A stretch of DNA of 46,390 nt from Solitalea koreensis (GCF_900182575.1 NZ_FXSZ01000013.1:1-46390); one strand, 5' to 3'; positions 7,331 to 16,994 are shown, counted from the first letter of the stretch. Translations and numbers: made by a program. The notes: generated from the sequence alone by a model not told the origin.

Positions 7331-9100
7331 ATGAACGATTTTAACAATAAACAGGTGGCCAATTTGCCCCAGCATTTAAGACAATACATTATTGATCAGC
7401 ATTATGAAAAATATACCCCTGTTGATCATGCCATTTGGCGATATGTAATGCGTCAGAATTATAGCTTTTTAAAGGATGTTGCTTTCTACCCTTACATTCC
7501 AGGCTTAAAAAAAGCAGGTTTAAGCATTGAAAAAATTCCTAGTTTACAGGAAATGAATGATGCTCTTGGCAAAATCGGTTGGGGAGCCGTAACTGTTGAC
7601 GGATTCATTCCTCCTGCTGCGTTTATGGAATTCCAAGCGTATAAGGTATTAGTTATTGCTGCTGATATCCGTCAGATTGATCATATAGAATATACTCCGG
7701 CGCCTGATATTATACACGAATCAGCTGGCCATGCCCCTATTATTGGAGAACCTCGTTACGCCGATTACTTAAGCTATTTTGGCTACATTGGTTCCAAAGC
7801 AATGTTTTCATCAAAAGATTTTGAATTGTACGAAGCCATCCGCCAGCTTTCCATTTTGAAAGAAATGCCGGACGCTGATCCTGCCGAAATTGCTTTAGCA
7901 GAAAAAGATCTGGAGTATAAACAAAATAACTTAGGAGATCCTTCTGAAATGGCATTACTAAGCCGTTTGCACTGGTGGACAGTTGAATATGGTCTTATCG
8001 GAACGCTTGAAAATCCCAAAATTTACGGAGCAGGTTTACTTTCATCAATTGGAGAGAGCGCTTCTTGTATGCAGCCTGATGTTGTCAAACTACCTTATAC
8101 CATCGATACACTTAATTATTCATACGACATCACCAAACCACAACCGCAACTTTTTGTTACTCAAGACTTTGAGAACCTCATAAATGTTTTAGAAGAATTT
8201 GCAAATACGATGTCATTCAGAGTCGGTGGCACTCGTGGTTTAATGAAAGCAATTGAATGCCGCAACACCTGTACTGCTGTATATAATTCGGGGTTGCAGG
8301 TTACGGGAGTTTTTGACGACGTGATACTAAATAGCGACAATGAACCTGTTTATATTAAAACAAAAGGCCCCGCAGCACTTTGCTTTAATAACAAACAATT
8401 AGAAGGCCATGGAAAAGAATATCACAAAGAGGGTTTCAGTTCACCAGTAGGACGGTTGAAGAAAACTCCAATACCGCTAGAAGATTTTCTTATCAATGAT
8501 CTTAAAAATATAGGAATTGAACTTGGAGAACCCGTAAAACTTGAGTTTGAAAGCGGAATCCTTGTAGAAGGGACATTAAAATCAGCAACTCAGGAAGATC
8601 AAAAATTGGTATTGCTCAGCTTCGTTAATTGCAAAGTAACAGATAGTAATACAGGCACTGTGTTATTTGATCCAACATGGGGTGTATATGACATGGCTAT
8701 TGGTGAAAAGATTGTGTCAGTTTTCTGCGGAGCAGCCGACAAAGATTCGTATGACCAGATTGCTCTTGTTTCACATACTAAAACTCAACATGTTCATTAT
8801 ACGGATGAAACACTTCAACTTCATGAATTTTACCGTTTGGTTCGTAATGTACGAGAAGCGCGTGCCGATCAATCATTACTACCCGCTGTTTGGAATTCAC
8901 TGAAAACAAATCATCAAAATGACTGGCTTTGTGCTATGGAAATACTTGAAATAATTGAACACACAGAAAGTAATCCTGAAATTGCAGAAGAGATTCGACT
9001 GTATCTAACTAACAAGGCCAATAGCGAACGTAAACTTACTAAACTTATACAAGACGGCTTTAAATTAATTGCTAATCCGGTCATTGATTTGGTCCATTAG
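7331..9100 (+). CDS. Aromatic amino acid hydroxylase (phenylalanine 4-monooxygenase-like) with long C-terminal extension
   Basis: A 589-residue member of the pterin- and iron-dependent aromatic amino acid hydroxylase family, which converts Phe to Tyr (or acts on Tyr or Trp). Iron ligands can be seen as His129 and His134 in PDIIHESAGHAP and Glu219 in WWTVEYGL. The catalytic domain occupies roughly residues 20-320. Typical bacterial PhhA proteins are about 260-300 residues, so the remaining 270 or so residues are an additional C-terminal region of unknown role; this long form is known in Bacteroidota. No ACT-type regulatory domain is seen at the N terminus. It appears monocistronic. Confidence 0.88.
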   Translation: MNDFNNKQVANLPQHLRQYIIDQHYEKYTPVDHAIWRYVMRQNYSFLKDVAFYPYIPGLKKAGLSIEKIPSLQEMNDALGKIGWGAVTVDGFIPPAAFMEFQAYKVLVIAADIRQIDHIEYTPAPDIIHESAGHAPIIGEPRYADYLSYFGYIGSKAMFSSKDFELYEAIRQLSILKEMPDADPAEIALAEKDLEYKQNNLGDPSEMALLSRLHWWTVEYGLIGTLENPKIYGAGLLSSIGESASCMQPDVVKLPYTIDTLNYSYDITKPQPQLFVTQDFENLINVLEEFANTMSFRVGGTRGLMKAIECRNTCTAVYNSGLQVTGVFDDVILNSDNEPVYIKTKGPAALCFNNKQLEGHGKEYHKEGFSSPVGRLKKTPIPLEDFLINDLKNIGIELGEPVKLEFESGILVEGTLKSATQEDQKLVLLSFVNCKVTDSNTGTVLFDPTWGVYDMAIGEKIVSVFCGAADKDSYDQIALVSHTKTQHVHYTDETLQLHEFYRLVRNVREARADQSLLPAVWNSLKTNHQNDWLCAMEILEIIEHTESNPEIAEEIRLYLTNKANSERKLTKLIQDGFKLIANPVIDLVH

Positions 9101-9115
9101 TTAATTTATTAATGC

Positions 9116-9180
9116 TGAATTATGAATATTGAATTAATTTATAATCATTTTGATTAACGATTTTTGATATTCATAATTCA
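9116..9180. repeat. Inverted repeat between the hydroxylase and SDR genes
   Basis: TGAATTATGAATAT (9116-9129) is exactly complementary to ATATTCATAATTCA (9167-9180), and the pairing extends inward by about four more pairs including a wobble. The loop is about 29 nt. It could be a weak transcript end or a decayed small repeat. Confidence 0.6.
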
Positions 9181-9225
9181 TCATTTGATAATTACTTACC
9201 TATTATTTCACCTATATTTTCCCAA

Positions 9226-9927
9226 ATGAACATAATAATTACCGGCGCGAGCAGTGGAATTGGATTTGAAGCTGTAATTGACCTCGTTTTAAAAGGACAT
9301 CGCGTGTTGGCTTTGGCTCGCTCAACAGAAAAACTAGAGACACTTAGTAAAATCTGCATCTCTCTTAATCCAGATGCTCAGATTTATTGCTTACCCTTCG
9401 ATATTGTAAACGGCAATTACGATGTCGATTTGATTCCAGTTATTCAAGAAATCTTTCCAAAAATTGATATTCTAGTCAACAACGCAGGCACACTCGTTAA
9501 CAAACCTTTCGCAGATCTTTCTCCTGGTGATTTCAGTAAAATGTTTCAAACGAATTTTTTTGGGCATGTGATGATGATTCAAAAAATGTTGCCTCATTTC
9601 AATGAACAAGCACACATTGTAAATATTGGAAGCATGGGGGGATATCAAGGCAGTTCAAAATTCCCAGGATTAGCTGCTTATTCAGCCAGTAAAGCTGCTT
9701 TACATAACCTTACAGAATGCCTTGCAGAAGAATTTAAAGATCGCAATATAAAAGTAAACTGTCTAGCCTTGGGCTCAGCGCAAACAGAAATGCTAGAAGA
9801 AGCCTTTCCGGGTTATCAATCACCAGTAACTGCTTTTGATATGGGCGAATATATTGCGCATTTTGCTCTTACTGGACACAAAATATTTAATGGAAAAGTA
9901 TTACCAATTGCAGTAACTACACCTTAA
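9226..9927 (+). CDS. Short-chain dehydrogenase/reductase (SDR) family oxidoreductase
   Basis: A 233-residue classical SDR with an N-terminal Rossmann fold. The cofactor motif TGASSGIG spans residues 6-13, NNAG is at 85-88, and the catalytic residues are Ser136, Tyr152 and Lys156 (YSASK). Arg32 after the second strand favours NADP(H), but this is an inference. Length is normal for the family. The substrate cannot be told. The ATG follows a TATATTTT sequence that resembles a -7 box, so the message may have almost no leader. Confidence 0.9.
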   Translation: MNIIITGASSGIGFEAVIDLVLKGHRVLALARSTEKLETLSKICISLNPDAQIYCLPFDIVNGNYDVDLIPVIQEIFPKIDILVNNAGTLVNKPFADLSPGDFSKMFQTNFFGHVMMIQKMLPHFNEQAHIVNIGSMGGYQGSSKFPGLAAYSASKAALHNLTECLAEEFKDRNIKVNCLALGSAQTEMLEEAFPGYQSPVTAFDMGEYIAHFALTGHKIFNGKVLPIAVTTP

Positions 9928-10020
9928 AGATTTCAGGTTAGGGGCTACGATTTTAGGCTGAATTAAGAATGCAAAATATTACAAACTATAAATCGATAAA
10001 TATCGAGCCTTTAGCCTAAC

Positions 10021-11010
10021 TTATGGTCTTGAACCTGAATCCTCTTGCCGGCCCAACATTTTAAGTTGAGTTTGTTTTAGGCTGTCTGAAGAGACAATGA
10101 GTTTTTTTTCACTATTTAGTTCAGGTTGGCCAGCTTCTACCCAAGCCGAATACCAAAAACTTCCTATTGCAAAAATTGCTCTTCGCATACGGCGCTCAAC
10201 CATGCCGCCAAGTCGTTGGTGGTATACTTTTGAGAAGTCATCTGAGTAATTGGTCGTCATAATTCCGTTACGGACAATGGGGGCAAACTTCTGATCACTT
10301 GAAATGGATTTAGAAAGCTCTTTTTCAATGCTCAAAACTGAGTCTACTGCAGCATGACTTTCATGCAAGATAATCCAGGTTTCTTTTAAAGGATCTGAAA
10401 CATATTGTGCTTTTCCAACTAAAAAATCATAATCACTGACAAAGAGTTCGGGCAATCTTGATTCCCAAAAGGCATGAATACCGGTTTGCCCGCTTTGCTG
10501 ACCATTATAATTGGAGGTAGTATGCAACGGTACACAAGCATCAGCTACATAATGGCCTAAATCAGCTGAATAATGAAGAATCCGGTCATTGTCTTTGTCT
10601 CGAAACGCTTTTACTAATTTCCTGTAAGTAAACTCAATATTCCATGGGCTTATTCCTCTTGCCTCCAGCGTGTCAACGGTAAAACAGCTTACAGCTTGAT
10701 ACCATTGCTGCGGCAAACTTTCGCCAGTTTCATAAAGATCAAGGTCAATGTAATGCCTGGCGCCTTCTTTCGGATCAATGTATCTTCTTTTATCAGGATC
10801 AACAGCATGCACCGTAATATAATCAATGTTCTTTTTATAAAAACCAAAAAGCTCTTCAGGAAGCGTAAAAACGGCCATTCGGTTTATTTGAGTGTGCCCA
10901 AAAAAGCCCCAGGGTTGTAAATATGGAAATGATAAAACAACTAGTGGAAATATCACCAATGAACATAAAAATATTATCTTTGTGCGGCGGATAACTAAAA
11001 AATTAAGCAT
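10021..11010 (-). CDS. Zinc-dependent phospholipase C / S1-P1 nuclease-like secreted protein
   Basis: A 329-residue protein with an N-terminal signal or anchor segment (about residues 8-30), followed by WGFFGHTQINRMAVFTLP, which carries the N-terminal Trp and His zinc ligands of the phospholipase C/P1 nuclease fold. Further candidate ligands are in HYSADLGHYVADACVPLH and in GIHAFWESRLPELF. The family contains both phospholipases and nucleases; the wording here matches the Bacteroidota branch usually named zinc-dependent phospholipase C. It should act outside the inner membrane. Substrate unknown. Confidence 0.82.
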   Translation of the reverse strand: MLNFLVIRRTKIIFLCSLVIFPLVVLSFPYLQPWGFFGHTQINRMAVFTLPEELFGFYKKNIDYITVHAVDPDKRRYIDPKEGARHYIDLDLYETGESLPQQWYQAVSCFTVDTLEARGISPWNIEFTYRKLVKAFRDKDNDRILHYSADLGHYVADACVPLHTTSNYNGQQSGQTGIHAFWESRLPELFVSDYDFLVGKAQYVSDPLKETWIILHESHAAVDSVLSIEKELSKSISSDQKFAPIVRNGIMTTNYSDDFSKVYHQRLGGMVERRMRRAIFAIGSFWYSAWVEAGQPELNSEKKLIVSSDSLKQTQLKMLGRQEDSGSRP

Positions 11011-11079
11011 AGACTACAGATGTACTATAAAACTAGTGAATCTGTTTAATTATCAAAATCAATATTTTTATTTAGGGTA

Positions 11080-11109
11080 TTGCAAATTAAATTATAAGCC
11101 CTATATTTG
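11080..11109 (+). promoter_or_regulatory. rpsT promoter
   Basis: A TTG at 11080-11082 and TATATTTG at 11102-11109 are separated by 19 bp, the Bacteroidota -33/-7 layout. The -7 box lies 27 bp before the rpsT ATG. Confidence 0.75.
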
Positions 11110-11136
11110 CAGTCCTTTTAGAAAAGAGTTAAAAAC

Positions 11137-11391
11137 ATGGCAAATCATAAATCATCAATAAAAAGAATTCGTACTAGCGCTACTAAACGTTTAAGAAATC
11201 GTTACCAAGCTAAAACTACTCGTAATGCCGTTAAAAAATTACGTGGTATGAACAACAAAGCAGAAGCTTCTGAATTATTAAGAAAAGTTTCATCAATGTT
11301 AGATCGTTTGGCGAAGAAAAACGTTATCCACAAAAATAAAGCTGCTAACAACAAATCTAAGTTGACTAAATTTGTTAACTCTTTAAGCTAG
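11137..11391 (+). CDS. rpsT: 30S ribosomal protein S20
   Basis: An 84-residue, very basic, helical protein that binds 16S rRNA in the small subunit. The start MANHKSSIKRIRTSATKRLRN is the typical S20 N terminus, and the body keeps the RNRYQAKTTRNAVKKLR pattern. It is a single-gene unit with its own promoter and a strong terminator directly after it. Confidence 0.98.
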   Translation: MANHKSSIKRIRTSATKRLRNRYQAKTTRNAVKKLRGMNNKAEASELLRKVSSMLDRLAKKNVIHKNKAANNKSKLTKFVNSLS

Positions 11392-11416
11392 TAGATACTT
11401 ATTTTCTAAAAAATAT

Positions 11417-11450
11417 AAAAAAGCTTGATCATCCTTGATCAAGCTTTTTT
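11417..11450 (+). terminator. rpsT terminator
   Basis: A perfect 15-bp stem (11417-11431 with 11436-11450) closes a 4-nt loop, with a run of seven T at its 3' side. Confidence 0.93.
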
Positions 11451-11573
11451 TGTGCCTTTCTACCCTACCTCTTTTGAGTCCAAACTATTAATTATATTTT
11501 TTTCATTTATAATCAGCTTGACACCTATCAGGTTTCTATATTTAGCCTATAATCATTTAGCTAAATATTTATA

Positions 11574-12893
11574 ATGAAAAAAAGACTTATCGGAGTATTA
11601 ACGCTCCTACTTTTTCTCGCAGGTGCAACCTGCGCACAAAAGGTCGACTTTACGGAATATAACCTCGACAATGGGTTACATGTAATCTTTCACAAAGACA
11701 ATTCAGCTCCTGTGGTTACTGTTTCGGCAATGTACCATGTGGGATCCAAAAATGAAGAATTGGGACGAACCGGCTTTGCACATTTCTTTGAGCATTTACT
11801 TTTTGAAGGCTCTGAAAATATAAAAAGAGGTGAGTTCATGAAAATTGTTTCAAATGCCGGTGGCGAAAACAATGCAAACACCACTCAAGACAGAACTTAT
11901 TACTATGAAACATTGCCTTCTAATGAATTAGAAACCGGTTTATGGTTAGAGTCAGAGCGCATGCTACATCCGGTAATTAACGAGATTGGCGTTAAAACTC
12001 AAAACGAAGTTGTTAAAGAAGAAAAACGCCAACGTATCGACAATCAGCCTTATGGCCGTTTTGCACAAGAAGTTTTTTCTCGTTTATTCAAAAATCATCC
12101 TTACAGATGGCAACCAATTGGTTCCATGGAAGACTTGGATGCGGCAAAGCTTGATGAGTTTATTACTTTCTTCAAGAAATATTATGTCCCAAATAATGCG
12201 GTATTAGTAGTTGCAGGCGATTTTGATACAGATAAAACTAAGAAACTGATCAATTCATATTTCTCAGAAGTACCTAAAGGAGCAACGGTTGTACAACCTA
12301 CTTTCCAGGAAACTCCAATTACTAAGGCCATTGTTGACACTGTTTATGATGCTAACATTCAAATTCCGGCTATAATTTCAGCGTATCGAATGCCAGGAAT
12401 GAAAGACCGTGATAGTTTTGTATTGAATATGATTTCAACTGTACTCTCAGAAGGCCCAAGTTCTCGCTTGTCAAAAAAAATGGTTGACGAAAAGAAAAAT
12501 GCACTGCAGGTAGGAGCCTTTCCTTTTTCATTAGAAGATTATGGTGCATATATCACTTATGCTATTCCTAATGGAGATGCTAAGCTAAATGATTTACTTA
12601 AAGACATAGATGAAGAAGTTGTTAAAATGCAAACCGAATTAATTTCGGAACATGATTTCCAGAAACTTCAAAACATTATGGAAAACAACTTTGTAAATGC
12701 AAATAAAGGCGTTGAAGGTATCGCTAATAATTTAGCTGATGCATATACATTTCACAATAACACCAATCTGATTAACACCGAATTAAGCATTTATCGCTCC
12801 ATTACTCGTGAAGAAATCAGAGATGTAGCAAAAAAATACTTAGGAACTAACCAACGTGTTCTGTTGTATTATTTACCCAAAAACAGCCAATAA
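11574..12893 (+). CDS. M16 family zinc metallopeptidase (catalytic partner)
   Basis: A 439-residue exported peptidase of the pitrilysin/processing-peptidase family. A signal peptide (MKKRLIGVLTLLLFLAGATC) precedes Ala21-Gln22. The inverted zinc motif HxxEH is at His70-Phe-Phe-Glu73-His74, and the distal Glu lies in QNEVVKEE (residues 143-150). One N-terminal M16 half (about 30-190) is followed by the inactive half (about 190-430), as in bacterial two-gene M16 systems. The gene 19 bp downstream encodes a partner lacking the zinc motif, so the pair probably forms a periplasmic heterodimer. Confidence 0.92.
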   Translation: MKKRLIGVLTLLLFLAGATCAQKVDFTEYNLDNGLHVIFHKDNSAPVVTVSAMYHVGSKNEELGRTGFAHFFEHLLFEGSENIKRGEFMKIVSNAGGENNANTTQDRTYYYETLPSNELETGLWLESERMLHPVINEIGVKTQNEVVKEEKRQRIDNQPYGRFAQEVFSRLFKNHPYRWQPIGSMEDLDAAKLDEFITFFKKYYVPNNAVLVVAGDFDTDKTKKLINSYFSEVPKGATVVQPTFQETPITKAIVDTVYDANIQIPAIISAYRMPGMKDRDSFVLNMISTVLSEGPSSRLSKKMVDEKKNALQVGAFPFSLEDYGAYITYAIPNGDAKLNDLLKDIDEEVVKMQTELISEHDFQKLQNIMENNFVNANKGVEGIANNLADAYTFHNNTNLINTELSIYRSITREEIRDVAKKYLGTNQRVLLYYLPKNSQ

Positions 12894-12912
12894 TTTAATC
12901 TGAGTTCATATC

Positions 12913-14985
12913 ATGAAAAAAATAGTATTAAGTGCAGCCGTTTTGTTGCTTTGCACTACCACATACGCACAAAAAATTGATCGCAGTAAGAAACCAGCTG
13001 CAGGTCCTGCTCCTATAATACAGCTTGAAGATCCACAAACTTTCACCTTGCCTAATGGAATGAAAGTGCTGGTTGTAGAAGATCACAAATTGCCTACAAT
13101 TACTGCCAGCTTAGTACTTGATCGTGTTCCGGTGTTAGAAGGAAACAAAGCGGGAATGTTAGGCATCTTGGGTTCAATGCTAAACGAAGGAACGCTCTCT
13201 CGTCCTAAAGCAAAATTTGACGAAGAAACTGACTTTATCGGTGCTTCAGTAGGTTTCAACTCTAGTGGAGCCAGTGCTTCCGCCTTAACCAAATACTTCG
13301 ACAAAGCATTTGAACTAATGGCTGACGGTGTTCTGAATCCGGCATTCCCGGCAGAATCATTCGCTAAAATCAAAAGTCAGGAACTTACCAGTTTAAAAAG
13401 CAGTCAAAAAAGTGCAAAAGCCATTTCCGGCCGCGTTGTTAGCGCCTTAGTTTATGGTCAAGACCATCCATTTGGCGAAATCACCACCGAAACCACATTA
13501 AATAACATTACGCTTAACGACGTAAAAGCTGCTTACAAACAGCAATTTGTCCCCAATAAATCCTACTTAATTATTGTGGGTGATACGAAATTAGAGGATG
13601 TAAAAAAGTTAGCAACCAAAGCTTTTGCCAATTGGAAACCTGGAACTTTAGCAGAAATTCCTGTTAAAAAATTAAGTAATGTTTCAACTACCGAGATTGA
13701 CATAATCGATGTTCCAACTGCCGTTCAATCAGAAATTTCAGTAACAAACGCCATTGATAACACCCGTAAAAACCCGGATTATTTTCCATTGATTATTGCA
13801 AGCAATATTTTGGGTGGTGGTTCAAACGGTTATTTATTTATGAACCTGCGTGAAAAACACGGTTACACCTATGGTGCTTATGCAAACGTCGGCGCCAATC
13901 GTTTTGGCGCACGTTTTTCAGCTGCTGCAAGTGTTCGTAATGCTGTTACTGACAGCGCCGTTGTTCAAATTTTAAATGAGATAAAACGTATTGGATCTGA
14001 AGATGCCAGCCCTGAAGCTATTCAATTAGTTAAAAACACCTACAATGGCAGTTTTGCCATGGGCTTGGAAGATAAAAGAAACATTGCTGAATATGCGGTA
14101 AATATAGAAACAGAAGGATTGCCTAAAGATTTTTACAAAACCTTTCTTCAAAAACTAAATGCTGTTTCGGCGGAAGATGTGAAACGTGTTGCCAAGAAAT
14201 ATTTCATGAGCAATCAATGTCGCATTATTGTAGTTGGAAAGGCTGCTGAAATTGGTCCTAAATTGGAGAAGTTAGGGTATAAAATCAACTACTTTGATAG
14301 TTACGCAAACCCTATAAGCAAACCAACAGGAGATCAAAAAGTATCCTCCACTATTACGGCTAAGAATATACTTGATAAATATGTATCAGCTGTAGGGGGT
14401 GAAACTGCTCTAAAAAAAGTAAACTCCTTGTTGATTTCATTTAACAGCCAAATTCAAGGCATGAACATCAATGGATTCATGGCTAAAATGGCTCCGAACA
14501 AGGAATTGCTTAGCTTAAATATGAATGGAAACACATTAATGAAACAGGTATTTGATGGGCAGGCAGGTTACATGATGATACAAGGTCAACGTCGTGATTT
14601 ACCTGCCGATCAACTCAAAGAACAACAAGAAGAACACTCTATTTTTCCTGAGCTATTTTATGAGCAAGAAGGTTTTAAACTTTCGGTAGAAACAACAACC
14701 AAAGTGGATGGAACCGATGCTTATAAAGTAAAAATCACTTCGCCATCCGGAAAAATCAGTTACAATTACTATAGTTCTGAAACCGGCTTACTAATTAGAA
14801 CCGAAAAAACTCGCTCTGCCCAAGGTCAGGAAGTAAACAGTACAACTAACTATTCTGACTACAAAGATTTCAACGGAGTTAAACTTCCTACTACCATTGA
14901 TACCCAAACAGGTCCAATGAAAATTGAAATGAAAGTAACCGAAATAAAAGTCAATGCCGGGGTGATTGAAACAGATTTTAAATAA
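12913..14985 (+). CDS. M16 family peptidase-like protein without the zinc motif, with extra C-terminal domain
   Basis: A 690-residue exported protein (signal peptide MKKIVLSAAVLLLCTTTYA) whose first 440 or so residues form the two M16 halves. The place where HxxEH should stand reads GMLGILGSMLNEGT, so it cannot bind zinc in the usual way. The second half keeps LREKHGYTYGAYA, the substrate-binding Arg/Tyr region typical of the non-catalytic partner. Residues from about 460 to the end form an additional domain that resembles outer-membrane lipoprotein-sorting or outer-membrane factor domains; this is tentative. It is cotranscribed with the active M16 gene. Confidence 0.88.
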   Translation: MKKIVLSAAVLLLCTTTYAQKIDRSKKPAAGPAPIIQLEDPQTFTLPNGMKVLVVEDHKLPTITASLVLDRVPVLEGNKAGMLGILGSMLNEGTLSRPKAKFDEETDFIGASVGFNSSGASASALTKYFDKAFELMADGVLNPAFPAESFAKIKSQELTSLKSSQKSAKAISGRVVSALVYGQDHPFGEITTETTLNNITLNDVKAAYKQQFVPNKSYLIIVGDTKLEDVKKLATKAFANWKPGTLAEIPVKKLSNVSTTEIDIIDVPTAVQSEISVTNAIDNTRKNPDYFPLIIASNILGGGSNGYLFMNLREKHGYTYGAYANVGANRFGARFSAAASVRNAVTDSAVVQILNEIKRIGSEDASPEAIQLVKNTYNGSFAMGLEDKRNIAEYAVNIETEGLPKDFYKTFLQKLNAVSAEDVKRVAKKYFMSNQCRIIVVGKAAEIGPKLEKLGYKINYFDSYANPISKPTGDQKVSSTITAKNILDKYVSAVGGETALKKVNSLLISFNSQIQGMNINGFMAKMAPNKELLSLNMNGNTLMKQVFDGQAGYMMIQGQRRDLPADQLKEQQEEHSIFPELFYEQEGFKLSVETTTKVDGTDAYKVKITSPSGKISYNYYSSETGLLIRTEKTRSAQGQEVNSTTNYSDYKDFNGVKLPTTIDTQTGPMKIEMKVTEIKVNAGVIETDFK

Positions 14986-15001
14986 TCTTTTAAAAAAACG
15001 C

Positions 15002-15050
15002 TGGTATAAAAAAGCGAAGCCCGATATTCGAGCTTCGCTTTTTTATACCA
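15002..15050. terminator. Bidirectional terminator between the M16 operon and the helicase gene
   Basis: A 19-bp perfect stem (15002-15020 with 15032-15050) encloses an 11-nt loop. The stem contains runs of A on one arm and T on the other and lies between converging genes. Confidence 0.92.
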
Positions 15051-15069
15051 AGGATATTAAGAAAATGAC

Positions 15070-16410
15070 TTATCTGTCCGACCGTCTTCCCCCTGAACGG
15101 TGCTGTCCGGCACGTGCTTTTTCTGCACGCTGATTACCCGATTGAGTAGTTGCCGATCGTTGAGATCCGTTATGTGATTTACCAGAGCCTCTATGGTTCC
15201 CCCTAGGCCCTTGCCTTTTATCATTCCCGGCTTGTTTCTGCTGACTTAACTGATAACGAACAATTGTAGAATTATCCATCGGAAAAGGATGATCACCTAT
15301 TACCGGAATTGTTTTAGCAATCAGTTTGTGAATATCCTTTAGATATTCCATTTCCTCTTCATCACAAAAAGAAAGGGCTATCCCGCTTGCACCTGCCCTA
15401 CCAGTACGTCCAATCCGGTGAACATAGGTTTCAGGTATATTAGGCATCTCAAAATTAATTACGTGAGTTAATTCATCCACGTCAATTCCTCTGGCTGCAA
15501 TATCAGTAGCTACAAGAACCCGGGTTTCTTTTGATTTAAAATTAGTTAATGCACGCTGACGAGCATTTTGCGATTTGTTTCCGTGAATGGCTTCTGCAGT
15601 CACCCCCGCCTTATTTAGCTCTTTAGCAACCCGATCCGCACCATGTTTAGTACGGGTAAACACCAAAGCCATTCTTATTTTCTCGTCTTTTAAGATATGG
15701 TTCAGAAGCGACCGCTTATTTCCCTTCTCCACATAATAAAGTTCTTGTTGAATAGTATCAGCTGTCGATGAAACCGGCGTAACCTCCACCTGACGAGGAT
15801 TATCCAAAATCGTATCGGCTAAACGTTGTATTTCTAACGGCATAGTAGCCGAGAAAAACAAAGATTGACGCTTTGTCGGTAATTTGGTAATGATTTTTTT
15901 CACATCATGTACAAACCCCATATCAAGCATACGATCGGCTTCATCCAACACGAACAACTTTAAATGATGAAGGTTGATGTATTTTTGATTTATTAAATCG
16001 AGCAAGCGGCCCGGAGTTGCCACTAAAATATCTACGCCTGCTCTTAATTTATCTACCTGAGGCGTTTGTCCAACACCTCCGAAAATCACGAGATGTTTCA
16101 GTCCGAGATGTTTACCATAGGCTGTAAAGCTTTCTTCGATTTGGATAGCTAGTTCTCTGGTAGGCGTTAAAATTAAAGCTTTAATTGCTCGTGGACCTCT
16201 TTCGGCATCACGTTCTTTAGCAAGAATTTGTAAAATAGGTATAGCAAAAGCGGCTGTTTTACCAGTACCGGTTTGCGCACAACCCAAAAGGTCTTTACGC
16301 TCCAATACAATTGGAATAGCACGCTCCTGAATGGGCGTTGGCTGAATATAACCTTCTGTTTTGAGAGCCTTTAAAATTGGCTCAATAATATTTAAGTCTT
16401 CAAATGTCAT
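15070..16410 (-). CDS. DEAD-box ATP-dependent RNA helicase, RhlE type
   Basis: A 446-residue RNA helicase that unwinds short RNA duplexes, with roles in ribosome assembly and cold growth in the family. Motifs seen in order: Q motif (PTPIQERA, 25-32), Walker A AQTGTGKT (45-52), PTRELA, DEAD (156-159), SAT (187-189), then in the second RecA domain ARGIDVD and HRIGRTGRAG. The tail from about residue 385 is rich in Gly, Arg, Ser and Gln and probably binds RNA non-specifically. A minus-strand -7 box (16513-16520) puts the start about 100 bases upstream of the ATG, leaving a long leader. Confidence 0.94.
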   Translation of the reverse strand: MTFEDLNIIEPILKALKTEGYIQPTPIQERAIPIVLERKDLLGCAQTGTGKTAAFAIPILQILAKERDAERGPRAIKALILTPTRELAIQIEESFTAYGKHLGLKHLVIFGGVGQTPQVDKLRAGVDILVATPGRLLDLINQKYINLHHLKLFVLDEADRMLDMGFVHDVKKIITKLPTKRQSLFFSATMPLEIQRLADTILDNPRQVEVTPVSSTADTIQQELYYVEKGNKRSLLNHILKDEKIRMALVFTRTKHGADRVAKELNKAGVTAEAIHGNKSQNARQRALTNFKSKETRVLVATDIAARGIDVDELTHVINFEMPNIPETYVHRIGRTGRAGASGIALSFCDEEEMEYLKDIHKLIAKTIPVIGDHPFPMDNSTIVRYQLSQQKQAGNDKRQGPRGNHRGSGKSHNGSQRSATTQSGNQRAEKARAGQHRSGGRRSDR

Positions 16411-16512
16411 TTTATTGTAGTTAAGAAAGACTGATCAAACACTTTCTTTACATATGATCAGCTAAGCGGATAGGGGAAAATTTCCGTTATATTAAATAAA
16501 AAATTATGCCTT

Positions 16513-16520
16513 GCAAAGGT
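16513..16520 (-). promoter_or_regulatory. Helicase gene promoter -7 box
   Basis: On the minus strand the sequence is TACCTTTG, an exact TAnnTTTG match. It lies about 103 bp upstream of the helicase ATG, with no other gene between. A -33 TTG was not seen at the standard spacing. Confidence 0.5.
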
Positions 16521-16577
16521 AAGATTCTTTTATTGGATAGAAGATTTTATATCAGTGACCTGTCAGGAGAAATGAAT

Positions 16578-16994
16578 TTATGAAACATCTCCCACCTTAA
16601 CATTGCTATTTATTTTTTCAAGTACACCTTTTAATTGATCAGGGTCTAGCGGTTTTTTCAGCAGACACTTTACATTCTTATAATCTTCAAGGCGGTTAAT
16701 ATCGGTATGATCAACGGTAGATGAAACCATTATAATAGTTATGGCAGTACGAACAGACTCCGGAAATTGCTGTAGTCGATTTAAAAACTCAAAACCATTA
16801 ATCTCCGGCATCTGAATATCTAATAAAACTATTGCCGGTAATTCAGATGGCATCATTGAATTTTCATTAATATATTGCAGAGCCGATTCCGCATTGTTAT
16901 ACGAAATAACTTTATCACATATTCCTGATAACTGAATAAACCTTTCGTGTAGAAAAAGATCAATTTTGCTATCATCAACAATCATTATTTTCAT
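16578..16994 (-). CDS. Single-domain response regulator (receiver only)
   Basis: A 138-residue CheY-like receiver. The acidic pocket is Asp7-Asp8, the phosphorylated residue Asp59 (LLDIQMPEINGFEF), the switch Ser/Thr is at 91-93 (VSST) and the conserved Lys is at 114 before Pro115. There is no output domain, so it acts through protein contacts, for example as a phosphorelay intermediate. It is the last gene of the five-gene signalling operon, 7 bp after the receiver-kinase hybrid. Its likely phosphodonors are the two kinases upstream in the same operon. Confidence 0.93.
   Translation of the reverse strand: MKIMIVDDSKIDLFLHERFIQLSGICDKVISYNNAESALQYINENSMMPSELPAIVLLDIQMPEINGFEFLNRLQQFPESVRTAITIIMVSSTVDHTDINRLEDYKNVKCLLKKPLDPDQLKGVLEKINSNVKVGDVS

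Noticed and set aside
10892..11161. Plus-strand 89-codon frame before rpsT
   Set aside because: It covers the rpsT promoter and the antisense of the phospholipase-like gene and has no family features.
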